Positions 37,353 through 44,111 of a stretch of DNA of 44,870 bases are shown piece by piece. Origin of the DNA: Acidimicrobiales bacterium (lineage in GTDB: Bacteria > Actinomycetota > Acidimicrobiia > Acidimicrobiales > Aldehydirespiratoraceae); NCBI GenBank assembly GCA_029263195.1, contig JAJCXX010000098.1:1-44870 (forward strand), written 5' to 3'. Position 1 is the first letter of the stretch, and every line of letters begins with the position of its first letter. Below the pieces are notes generated by a model. It worked only from the letters and a program-made list of their open reading frames with translations, did no database searches and had not been told where the DNA came from. A program made the translations under genes and the position numbers.

Positions 37353-38291
37353 TCAGGCCGGGACCGTCGCCCGATCTCTCGCCCGCTCGATGGCCTCGTC
37401 ACGACGTTCGGCCATTCGGCGGCCGACCTTTCCGATTCGCTCGATCTGCTTGATGAGTCTGCGACGGGATTCCTCGGCCTCAGGGGTGAGGCCCTCCAGC
37501 CTCTCGACGCCCCAGTGTCGTATGACGACAGGCTGGAGAATCTGGTCGTGATGAATCGCGAGGTCGTAGATGCCGGCGTCGGCGATCGCCTTGGCGTGCC
37601 GTGTGAAGTCAGGAATTCCAGTGCCGGGCATAGCGAAGGCCCTCACCTGGCTCTCGATCGCCACGACGGCCATCGACGGGTCGAACTCGATCACCGCGGA
37701 CATGGCGTCGCGATAGAAGAGATAGTGAAGGTTCTCGTCGGCAGCCACCCGACGCATGATGGCCCTTCCAGTCGAATCCTCGAGTTGAGAACCGGTGTTG
37801 AAATGTGAGATCCGGGTCGCCAGTTCCTGCAGCGAAACGTAGGCGAGCCCCTCGGCGATGGACTCGGGCTCCGGTACTTCGCCGGTTGACATCTGAACCA
37901 TCCGGGCCCGTTCGAGAGCCACCGGGTCTATCGATCGGCTGGCCACCAGGTATTGATTGAGCACCATGCCATGACGAGCCTCTTCGGCGGTCCACCGACG
38001 AACCCACTCGCCCCATGCCCCGTCGCGTCCGAACATGCGCTCGATGTCGCGGAAATAGTAGGGCAGGTTGTCCTCGGTGAGGGTGTTGACGAACAAGGCG
38101 CTGCGCACCCCGGTTGCCACTCCGGCTTCTTCGGGACTCCACTCGTAGTCGTCGTCGTAGTCGTGGGCTTGCGACCACGAAACCAGCATGTGGGGGAACC
38201 ACTCCTTGGTGGTGGCGAGGTGACGTTCGAGCAACTCCTCACCCTTCTCGGCGAGTGCTTCGAGGAGGGCCAGATCGGTTGTTGTCGGCAT
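37353..38291 (-). CDS. Acyl-ACP desaturase (ferritin-like di-iron)
   Basis: 312 residues. The di-iron motifs are EEARHGMVLNQYL (E-x-x-H with preceding acidic residue) and ADENLHYLFYRDAM (D-E-x-x-H), with further carboxylates in TLTEDNLPYYF and SLQELATRISHFN. This is the soluble stearoyl-ACP desaturase group, as in mycobacterial DesA proteins. It should introduce a double bond into an acyl chain using O2. ATG 38291 follows ychF by 57 bp. That gap is filled with repeats that look like a repressor operator, suggesting lipid-responsive control. Confidence 0.92.
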   Translation of the reverse strand: MPTTTDLALLEALAEKGEELLERHLATTKEWFPHMLVSWSQAHDYDDDYEWSPEEAGVATGVRSALFVNTLTEDNLPYYFRDIERMFGRDGAWGEWVRRWTAEEARHGMVLNQYLVASRSIDPVALERARMVQMSTGEVPEPESIAEGLAYVSLQELATRISHFNTGSQLEDSTGRAIMRRVAADENLHYLFYRDAMSAVIEFDPSMAVVAIESQVRAFAMPGTGIPDFTRHAKAIADAGIYDLAIHHDQILQPVVIRHWGVERLEGLTPEAEESRRRLIKQIERIGKVGRRMAERRDEAIERARDRATVPA

Positions 38292-38303
38292 ATGCCAACC
38301 AGT

Positions 38304-38347
38304 CTACCTACCAGCAGGCAGGCTGCCTACCTACCGGCAGGTAGGCA
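38304..38347. promoter_or_regulatory. Repeat-rich operator-like region upstream of the desaturase
   Basis: CTACCTACCAGCAGG (38304-38318) and CTACCTACCGGCAGG (38327-38341) are direct repeats, 14 of 15 identical, 23 bp apart. TGCCTACCT (38324-38332) and AGGTAGGCA (38339-38347) form a perfect 9-bp inverted repeat around ACCGGC. A -10-like TAGACT for the desaturase (minus strand 38306-38301) abuts the repeats. Two dyads over a promoter suggest a dimeric regulator, perhaps TetR type. There is no T-tract, so it is not an intrinsic terminator of ychF. Confidence 0.55.
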
Positions 38348-38348
38348 A

Positions 38349-39419
38349 TTAGACGTTGAAACGGAACTCCATCACATCGCCGTCTCGGGCCACGTAGTCC
38401 TTGCCCTCGGAACGCACCTTCCCAGCATCGCGGGCCGCCACCCATGACCCTGCGGCGAGCAACTCATCCCACTGGATCGTCTCGGCGCGAATGAATCCCC
38501 GCTGGAAATCCGTGTGGATGACCCCCGCACACTGCGGTGCACTCGAGCCGGAGCGGAAGGTCCAAGCCCGGCTCTCCTTCTCGCCAGTGGTCAGGAATGT
38601 CCGAAGCCCGAGCTTGTGGTACGCACTCTTCAAGAATCGGGGAACAGCGCCCTCGCCCAGGCCAAGGGCCTCCAGCATCTCGGAACGCTCGTCCACATCG
38701 AGTTGAGCAGCCTCGGCCTCGAGCTGCACGCACAACGGAACAACTTCGGCCCCTTGCAGCTCAGCTCGAACCGGTGCGGCGACCTCATCCTCGGAGCCGA
38801 CCTGATCCTCGCCGATATTGAGCACGGCCAACACCGGCTTGTTGGTGAGCAAGAAGAACTCTCGGAGCGACTCGCTTTCCTCCTCGTTCAATCCGGCCCG
38901 GTAGAGAGGAGTACCCGCCCCCAAGGTGTCGACGACCCTGGAGAGCAAATCGACGGTTCGTCTCAACGACGAGTCGCCCTTCATGGACCTCTGATGCTTG
39001 TCGAGCTGTTTCTCGGCGGTGGCCAGATCGGCGAGGGCCAATTCGATCTCGACCACTCTCAGGTGCTCCAACGGATCGGTGGAACCGGGCACGCCCTCGT
39101 CGAACGCCCGCAACACGAACACAATGGCGTCGACCTCGCGAATATGGGACAAGAAGGCGTTGCCGAGTCCCTCGCCCTGGCTGGCCCCCTCGACCAGGCC
39201 GCCGATGTCGGTGAACTGAACCGAGGCATGAACAACGTTTTGGCTCTTGCTCATCACGGCCAACCGATCGAGCCGATCGTCTGGCACCTTTGCCACGCCG
39301 ACATTGGGGTCGGTGGTCGCGAAGGCGTAGGGCGCCGCGTGGGCGCCGCCTCCGGCCAATGCGTTGTAGAGCGAGCTCTTGCCGGCATTTGGCAGACCGA
39401 CGAATCCGAAACGCTCCAT
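38349..39419 (-). CDS. ychF: Redox-regulated ATPase YchF
   Basis: 356 residues. GLPNAGKSS at residues 8-16 is the P-loop and FTDIGGLVEGASQGEGLGN the G3 region. LAVLNIGED replaces NKxD with NxxE, explaining ATP rather than GTP preference in this family. The C-terminal TGS domain carries TFRSGSSAPQCAGVIHTDF and the ending KDYVARDGDVMEFRFNV. It associates with ribosomes. ATG 39419 has GGGAGAGG immediately upstream; a longer upstream frame is not supported. Confidence 0.96.
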   Translation of the reverse strand: MERFGFVGLPNAGKSSLYNALAGGGAHAAPYAFATTDPNVGVAKVPDDRLDRLAVMSKSQNVVHASVQFTDIGGLVEGASQGEGLGNAFLSHIREVDAIVFVLRAFDEGVPGSTDPLEHLRVVEIELALADLATAEKQLDKHQRSMKGDSSLRRTVDLLSRVVDTLGAGTPLYRAGLNEEESESLREFFLLTNKPVLAVLNIGEDQVGSEDEVAAPVRAELQGAEVVPLCVQLEAEAAQLDVDERSEMLEALGLGEGAVPRFLKSAYHKLGLRTFLTTGEKESRAWTFRSGSSAPQCAGVIHTDFQRGFIRAETIQWDELLAAGSWVAARDAGKVRSEGKDYVARDGDVMEFRFNV

Positions 39420-39468
39420 ACCTCTCCCAGGCGATCGTGGACGACAGAAGGCTACCGTTGGGGATATC

Positions 39469-39837
39469 GTGGCCAACGTGTCCGATACGACCACAGACGT
39501 CGAGGAATATGTCTCCGACCCCGCCACGGTCCCAGCCGACGGCGAGACCGGAGCTGAGCGAACCTTCTCGATCTCGATCGCCATCTCGGCCGTGCGGTGC
39601 ACCTTCACCTACGTGCTCATCCCATGGGTCTTTCCCTTTCTCGGCGAGACCACGGGCATCGGACCCGCCCTGGGTGCTGTGGTCGGCGTCGCCGCGATCA
39701 TCGCCAACATCTTCAGTATCCGACGGTTCCACCGGGCCGATCACCGTTGGAAGTGGCACATGACCTTCATCAACCTCTCAGTGATCGCATTGCTGGTGTT
39801 CCTGGTCGGCACCGACATCACCGACCTCATCAACTGA
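39469..39837 (+). CDS. Small membrane protein, unknown
   Basis: 122 residues from GTG 39469 (alternative GTG 39478). The N-terminal 40 residues are acidic and polar, followed by three hydrophobic segments (SISIAISAVRCTFTYVLIPW, GPALGAVVGVAAIIANIF, TFINLSVIALLVFLVG) with a charged loop RRFHRADHRWKWHM between the second and third. I recognise no family by name. GGGGA lies 4 nt before the GTG and a -10-like TACCGT at 39453-39458. It is divergent from ychF and 59 bp upstream of bL37. Confidence 0.72.
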   Translation: MANVSDTTTDVEEYVSDPATVPADGETGAERTFSISIAISAVRCTFTYVLIPWVFPFLGETTGIGPALGAVVGVAAIIANIFSIRRFHRADHRWKWHMTFINLSVIALLVFLVGTDITDLIN

Positions 39838-39882
39838 TCCACCACGGTCCACCGAGGGGTGTCGGAGGTGCCATCGCCCCGA

Positions 39883-39888
39883 TATCCT
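39883..39888 (+). promoter_or_regulatory. -10-like TATCCT before bL37
   Basis: TATCCT ends 8 nt before the ATG at 39897, consistent with leaderless transcription. No -35 match. Confidence 0.4.
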
Positions 39889-39896
39889 CGTTCACC

Positions 39897-39986
39897 ATGT
39901 CGAAGCGAACCCAAAAGGCGAGGGCCAAGGCCCGCCGCAAGAAGGCCAACCACGGGCGCAAGCCCAACCTCGGCCGCAATAGCTGA
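39897..39986 (+). CDS. Large ribosomal protein bL37-like small basic protein
   Basis: A 29-residue protein, MSKRTQKARAKARRKKANHG then RKPNLGRNS. The ANHGRKPN block matches the ANHGKRPN of the actinobacterial 50S protein bL37, and the charge pattern is the same; it runs a few residues longer. There is no acidic residue. It is usually unannotated because of its size. It stands alone between a small membrane-protein gene and the DCC-family gene, with its own -10-like element. Confidence 0.82.
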   Translation: MSKRTQKARAKARRKKANHGRKPNLGRNS

Positions 39987-40051
39987 GGTCGGCACAACCC
40001 AACGATTCTCCGCCGGCTCCTCCCAGGGCCGGCGGTTCCATGTGGCCGGTA

Positions 40052-40080
40052 TTGGGATTCTCCTCGACTGGGCCGATAAT
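40052..40080 (+). promoter_or_regulatory. Promoter of the DCC-acyl-CoA synthetase run
   Basis: TTGGGA (40052-40057), a 17-bp spacer, GATAAT (40075-40080), then 6 nt to the GTG at 40087. The -10 matches TATAAT at five of six positions. The transcript would start on the GTG. Confidence 0.65.
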
Positions 40081-40086
40081 GGACCC

Positions 40087-40452
40087 GTGCTACTCGTATT
40101 CGATGGCGACTGCGGATTCTGCACCACCTCAGCGCGGTGGATCCAGCGCCGGTTGCCCGATTCCGTGCTGGTCGAACCATGGCAATCACTTGATCTCGAG
40201 GAACTCGGCCTGACACGCGACGACGTCATCGCGGCCGCGTGGTGGGTCGACGATTCTGGCGATCTCCACCGAGGACACATGGCCATCGGTCAGGCTCTGC
40301 GAGCGGCAACCGGATTCTGGAGGCTGGTCGGCCGGGTGATTCTCACGCCGCCATTCTCGTGGATGGGTGGTCCGATCTATCGACTCGTGGCCCGATACCG
40401 ATATCGGCTACCCGGCGCCACCGACGCGTGTCGGCTTCCCGACAACGACTGA
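40087..40452 (+). CDS. DCC-family (DUF393) thiol-disulfide oxidoreductase-like protein
   Basis: 121 residues from GTG 40087. LLVFDGDCGFCTTSARWI contains the D-x-x-CxxC motif (DGDCGFC) of the DCC family, a thioredoxin-like fold. Later blocks WWVDDSGDLHRGHMAIGQAL and GPIYRLVARYRYRLPG are also typical. The redox partner is unknown. It is the first gene of a same-strand run with the synthetase subunits, 20 bp upstream of the beta subunit. Confidence 0.88.
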   Translation: MLLVFDGDCGFCTTSARWIQRRLPDSVLVEPWQSLDLEELGLTRDDVIAAAWWVDDSGDLHRGHMAIGQALRAATGFWRLVGRVILTPPFSWMGGPIYRLVARYRYRLPGATDACRLPDND

Positions 40453-40472
40453 CTGCTGGTAGACCACCGCAC

Positions 40473-41159
40473 GTGACGATCACCCTCTCCGAAGCCGAAT
40501 CGAGACGCATTGTTGCTCGCCATGGAGTGAACGTCTCGCCATTCGTCACCGGATCCAGCACCGATGATGTGGTGGCGGCCATCAACGCAGATCCCGAGGT
40601 CACCTACCCGCTGGTCGCCAAGCTCTGTGGTCGCAAGATCGCCCACAAGACCGAACGTGGATTGGTTCGACTCCGAATCAACGATGAGGAAGCACTCCGC
40701 TCGGCCGGCGACGATCTACTGGCCGCCACCCGGCCCGAAGACGGCGAGGTCGAGCTGCTTGTTTCTTCCATGGTGCCGGGAAACCGCGAGCTCATCGCCG
40801 GCCTCACCACCGATCCCCAGTTCGGTCTGGTGGCAATGCTCGGAGTGGGCGGAATCCTCGCCGAGGCCGTTCGCGATGTGTCGTTCCGGCTGGCACCCCT
40901 CCAACCGGTCGACGCGGCCGAGATGATCGACGACCTGGAGACCAAACGGCTATTCGGTGAATTCCGTGGTGAGCCGGCGGTCGATCGCGACGCCCTCATC
41001 TCGACTCTGATCGGGCTGTGCCGTGCCGGCGCCGACCTGGAGGGGTTCGTGTCGGCGGATCTCAACCCGTTGATCGTCGTCGACGGAAGACCTGTGGCTG
41101 TCGATGCGCTCATCGAAATCGAATCCGGAGACGAACCCGACGGGAGGTCGAGCCGGTGA
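40473..41159 (+). CDS. ADP-forming acyl-CoA synthetase, beta (ATP-grasp) subunit
   Basis: 228 residues from GTG 40473. YPLVAKLCGRKIAHKTERG is the ATP-grasp lysine region, GLVAMLGVGGILAEAVRDVSF the glycine-rich loop and SADLNPLIVVDGRPVAVDAL the metal-binding Asn end. It matches the beta subunit of acetate/acyl-CoA ligases (ADP-forming), which phosphorylate the alpha-subunit His and use it to form ATP from acyl-CoA or the reverse. The stop overlaps the alpha-subunit start (GTGA). The acyl substrate is unknown. Confidence 0.88.
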   Translation: MTITLSEAESRRIVARHGVNVSPFVTGSSTDDVVAAINADPEVTYPLVAKLCGRKIAHKTERGLVRLRINDEEALRSAGDDLLAATRPEDGEVELLVSSMVPGNRELIAGLTTDPQFGLVAMLGVGGILAEAVRDVSFRLAPLQPVDAAEMIDDLETKRLFGEFRGEPAVDRDALISTLIGLCRAGADLEGFVSADLNPLIVVDGRPVAVDALIEIESGDEPDGRSSR

Positions 41160-42622
41160 ACCACGACCTGTCATCACTGTTCGATCCAAAGGGCATCATC
41201 ATCACCGGCGTTTCGAGCCACCCCGGCAAGTTCGGCTTCGTGGTTCTTCACAACCTCCTCGTCGCCGGATACCAAGGCCGCGTATTCCCTGTCGGACGCG
41301 AGCCCGGCGAGGTCCTCGGGCGCCAAGTGTTCGGGTCGATCGACGACATTCCCGACGGAGCCGCCGACCTCGTATTCATCTGCACACCTCAGTCGGTCAA
41401 CGAAGACCTGTTGCGAGCCGCCGCTGCCAAAGGCGTCACTGCGGCATTCTTCGCGGCCGCCGGATACCGGGAAGCCGGACCCGACGGGGTGGAAGCAGAG
41501 CAACGGCTCAAGGCGCTGGCCGACGAACTCGGTATCAGTCTCGCCGGACCCAACGGCCAGGGGGTCGTTTCGACTCCATCGTCGATGTGCGCTCAGATCG
41601 TCGCGCCGTATGCGCCCGCCGGCGAGATCGCGGTGGCGTCCCAGTCGGGCAATTTCGTGTCGTCGTTCCTCAATCTCGCCCACCACACCGGCGTCGGAGT
41701 CAGCCGTGCGGTAGCTGCCGGCAACGCCGCTGTTCTCGGCATCGTCGACTATCTCGAATGGTTCGCCGACGACCCGGCCACCAGCGTGAGCCTGATCTAC
41801 ATGGAGTCGATTGACGATGGTCGGGAGTTTTTCGATCGAGTGCGCCCGTTGGCGGAACGCCAACCGATCATCGTCGTCAAGGGTGGAGCATCGGCCGCCG
41901 GGGCGCGGGCTGCCGCCAGCCACACAGGCGCAATGGCGAGCGACGACAGCATCTTCGACGGCATGTGCCGTCAGGCCGGTCTGGTCAGAGCCTGCGATGT
42001 AGAAGAAGGATTCGAGGTCGCGGCCACTTTCGCCACCCAACCCTTGCCGCAGGGCAACCGCACCGTGATCGTCACCTCGGTCGGCGGTTGGGGCGTGGCT
42101 GCAGTCGACGCCATGGCCGACACATCACTTGTGCCCATGACTCTTCCTGGCGACCTGATGGAGGCGATCGATCGGAAGCTGCCGCCGCGATGGAGCAAGA
42201 ACAACCCGATCGACATGGCCGGAGGCGAGACGCGAGACACCGTGCCGGAGATCCTTGAAATGGTGGCGACCCATCCCGAGGTCGACAGCGTCGTGTTCCT
42301 GGGACTCGGAATTCAATCCAACACCGCCGCGATGATGCGCAGCGGTCCTTTCCATCCTGACCACGGTCTCGAACGCATCGTCGAATTCCACGAACGACAG
42401 GACGCTCGATACGCCACCGCCGTGTCCGACATCTCGCAACGAACCGGCACCCCGATAGTGGTGGCTACCGAGCTCGCCAATGCCCGTCCCGGCAACCCGG
42501 GACCCGCGACCCTGCGATCCCTCGGCAAGATGTGCCACGCGTCGGCGGGACGGGCGGTGAGGTCGCTCGACCTGCTCTCCCGCCACGCCGCTTGGAGACG
42601 AGCGCGGGGGCTTTCCACATGA
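41156..42622 (+). CDS. ADP-forming acyl-CoA synthetase, alpha subunit
   Basis: 488 residues from GTG 41156, with GGGAGG 8 nt upstream. The N-terminal CoA-binding Rossmann domain (GIIITGVSSHPGKFGFVVLH) is followed by succinyl-CoA-ligase-like domains. SQSGNFVSSFLNLAHH and KGGASAAGARAAASHTGAMA are diagnostic, the His of the latter being the phosphorylated residue. The length fits an alpha subunit separate from its ATP-grasp beta subunit; in many bacteria the two are fused. The likely role is reversible acyl-CoA + ADP + Pi to acid + CoA + ATP. Confidence 0.9.
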   Translation: MNHDLSSLFDPKGIIITGVSSHPGKFGFVVLHNLLVAGYQGRVFPVGREPGEVLGRQVFGSIDDIPDGAADLVFICTPQSVNEDLLRAAAAKGVTAAFFAAAGYREAGPDGVEAEQRLKALADELGISLAGPNGQGVVSTPSSMCAQIVAPYAPAGEIAVASQSGNFVSSFLNLAHHTGVGVSRAVAAGNAAVLGIVDYLEWFADDPATSVSLIYMESIDDGREFFDRVRPLAERQPIIVVKGGASAAGARAAASHTGAMASDDSIFDGMCRQAGLVRACDVEEGFEVAATFATQPLPQGNRTVIVTSVGGWGVAAVDAMADTSLVPMTLPGDLMEAIDRKLPPRWSKNNPIDMAGGETRDTVPEILEMVATHPEVDSVVFLGLGIQSNTAAMMRSGPFHPDHGLERIVEFHERQDARYATAVSDISQRTGTPIVVATELANARPGNPGPATLRSLGKMCHASAGRAVRSLDLLSRHAAWRRARGLST

Positions 42623-42635
42623 TCGGATCCAACTC

Positions 42636-42956
42636 GTGACCATGCCCGAGCCGCCATACCTCGCGGTGATCTTCACCTCGATGCGGACACCTGGCGACAA
42701 CGCCGAGTACGACCGCACGGCGGCGCGGATGGAAGAGCTCGCGGCAGAGGTCCCGGGTTTTCTGGGAATCGAGTCGTCCCGTGGCTCCGACGGAACCGGC
42801 GTCACCGTGTCGTACTGGACCGATCACGATGCCATCGCGACGTGGCGCGCTCACCCCGACCATCTCGATGCCATGAGTCGGGGCCGAAGCGTTTGGTACG
42901 AGTGGTACGAACTGCGTGTCGCCCGGGTCGAGCAGGCCCGATCATCTCGCTCGTAG
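42636..42956 (+). CDS. Antibiotic-biosynthesis-monooxygenase (ABM) fold protein
   Basis: 106 residues from GTG 42636 (alternative ATG 42642). The small ferredoxin-like ABM fold is seen in YLAVIFTSMRTPGDNAEYDR, PGFLGIESSRGSDGTGVTVSYW and WRAHPDHLDAMSRGR. ABM-fold proteins include heme-degrading and quinone-type monooxygenases, but many are uncharacterised; no specific activity is claimed. It starts 13 bp after the synthetase alpha gene and ends 10 bp before the queuosine-salvage gene. Confidence 0.82.
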   Translation: MTMPEPPYLAVIFTSMRTPGDNAEYDRTAARMEELAAEVPGFLGIESSRGSDGTGVTVSYWTDHDAIATWRAHPDHLDAMSRGRSVWYEWYELRVARVEQARSSRS

Positions 42957-42959
42957 CCT
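42954..42959 (+). promoter_or_regulatory. -10-like TAGCCT before the queuosine-salvage gene
   Basis: TAGCCT, sharing its TAG with the stop of the ABM gene, ends 7 nt before the ATG at 42967. It is the same hexamer as the one before ispE. No -35 match. Confidence 0.4.
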
Positions 42960-42966
42960 TCCGCAC

Positions 42967-43920
42967 ATGACCGATATTCTCGATCGCATCAGGTCGTCGT
43001 GCGCCGCAGTCGCTGCCGACTCATCTCATGTCACGATCGACGACGATGGACTCGACCGGTTCGCAGATCGCCTCGACACCACCCAACCCGACCCCGACCC
43101 CGGCCAGATCGAGATCGGTGACGATGAATCGACGGTGGCGTTCGTTTTGAGCCTCGACTCGATCAACTTCGGCAGCGGGTACTTCCCCTACATCGAGAAG
43201 CGACCCGGCATGTCGGGGTATCACACCGTGGCGACATGCCTGCGAGACCATGTCGAGAGTACCGGGGCCCTCACCACCGAACGGTTGTCGAAGTTGACCG
43301 GACCCGACTGCGCTCGGATCTTCGGCCAAAGCATGGACATTGAACTACAGGCCGAGCTGATGAATCTGTTCGCTCAGGCACTCAACGACCTCGGAGGGTT
43401 CGTCGAGAATGTCGGCCAAGGATCATTCTCGGCAGCTGTCGCACAAGCTGACCAGTCGGCGGCCGGGCTCGTCGATCTGCTCGACACCATGCCCTTGTAC
43501 CACGACGTCCACTCTCACCATGGCAACGAGGTTCTGATCTACAAGCGGGCCCAGATCGTGGCCCAGGATCTTCACATCGCGTTCGCCGGCAATGGCCCCG
43601 GCCGATTTCGGGATATCGACCGACTCACGATGTTCGCCGACAACCTCGTGCCCCACGTGCTCCGGCTGGAAGGGGCCCTCGCGTTCTCCGCCGACCTGAT
43701 TGCCCGAATCGGGGCTGTCGACGACATCCCGGTGGGCTCCGAGGCAGAGGTGGAGATCCGAGCGTGTTCACTGCATGCCGTTGAACTGCTCCGAGCGAGA
43801 CTTCTCGCGGCTGGCACCGACATCACTTCGGGCGATCTCGACAACGTGCTCTGGAACCTCGGATCGGATCCTGCGTACAAGGCGACACTCAGGCACCGCA
43901 CGCGCTGCGTCTACTACTGA
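42967..43920 (+). CDS. Queuosine salvage protein (Qng1/DUF2419 family)
   Basis: 317 residues. STVAFVLSLDSINFGSGYFP and YHTVATCLRDHVE in the first half and DNVLWNLGSDPAYK with terminal HRTRCVYY are the family's signature blocks; the Asp in LDSINFG is the expected active-site residue. Family members hydrolyse queuosine 5'-phosphate to release queuine for reuse in tRNA wobble modification. They are best known from eukaryotes and also found in some bacteria. There is no Shine-Dalgarno, and the start follows TAGCCT. No tgt or queuine transporter gene is visible in the window. Confidence 0.85.
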   Translation: MTDILDRIRSSCAAVAADSSHVTIDDDGLDRFADRLDTTQPDPDPGQIEIGDDESTVAFVLSLDSINFGSGYFPYIEKRPGMSGYHTVATCLRDHVESTGALTTERLSKLTGPDCARIFGQSMDIELQAELMNLFAQALNDLGGFVENVGQGSFSAAVAQADQSAAGLVDLLDTMPLYHDVHSHHGNEVLIYKRAQIVAQDLHIAFAGNGPGRFRDIDRLTMFADNLVPHVLRLEGALAFSADLIARIGAVDDIPVGSEAEVEIRACSLHAVELLRARLLAAGTDITSGDLDNVLWNLGSDPAYKATLRHRTRCVYY

Positions 43921-44083
43921 CCAGCCGTTCATCTCGGGTCACAGAATCCCGCCGCTCACTGTCCGTGGGAGACTCGCCACACCTCTTGCGATTGTCGGCA
44001 CTCGACCGAGCAGAAGCCAGCACATCGGGATACCGTTCCGGAACTGTGACTCGGGCCGCCCGGCACCGAGTCATCCGCAACAG

Positions 44084-44098
44084 ACCGCCGAGTTGGCG
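44084..44098. other. Short hairpin CCGCC-GAGTT-GGCGG before the BMP gene
   Basis: A 5-bp perfect stem with 5-base loop lies 4 nt before the GGAGG of the next gene, in the 191-bp gap from 43921 to 44111. That gap also holds a 10-bp palindrome GTTCCGGAAC (44035-44044). I see no clear promoter pair. The hairpin could affect ribosome access but may be chance in GC-rich DNA. Confidence 0.3.
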
Positions 44099-44111
44099 GC
44101 ACGGAGGATCC

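Noticed and set aside
38324..38347. Intrinsic terminator of ychF
   Set aside because: The hairpin has no following T-run and overlaps repeats that look like an operator.
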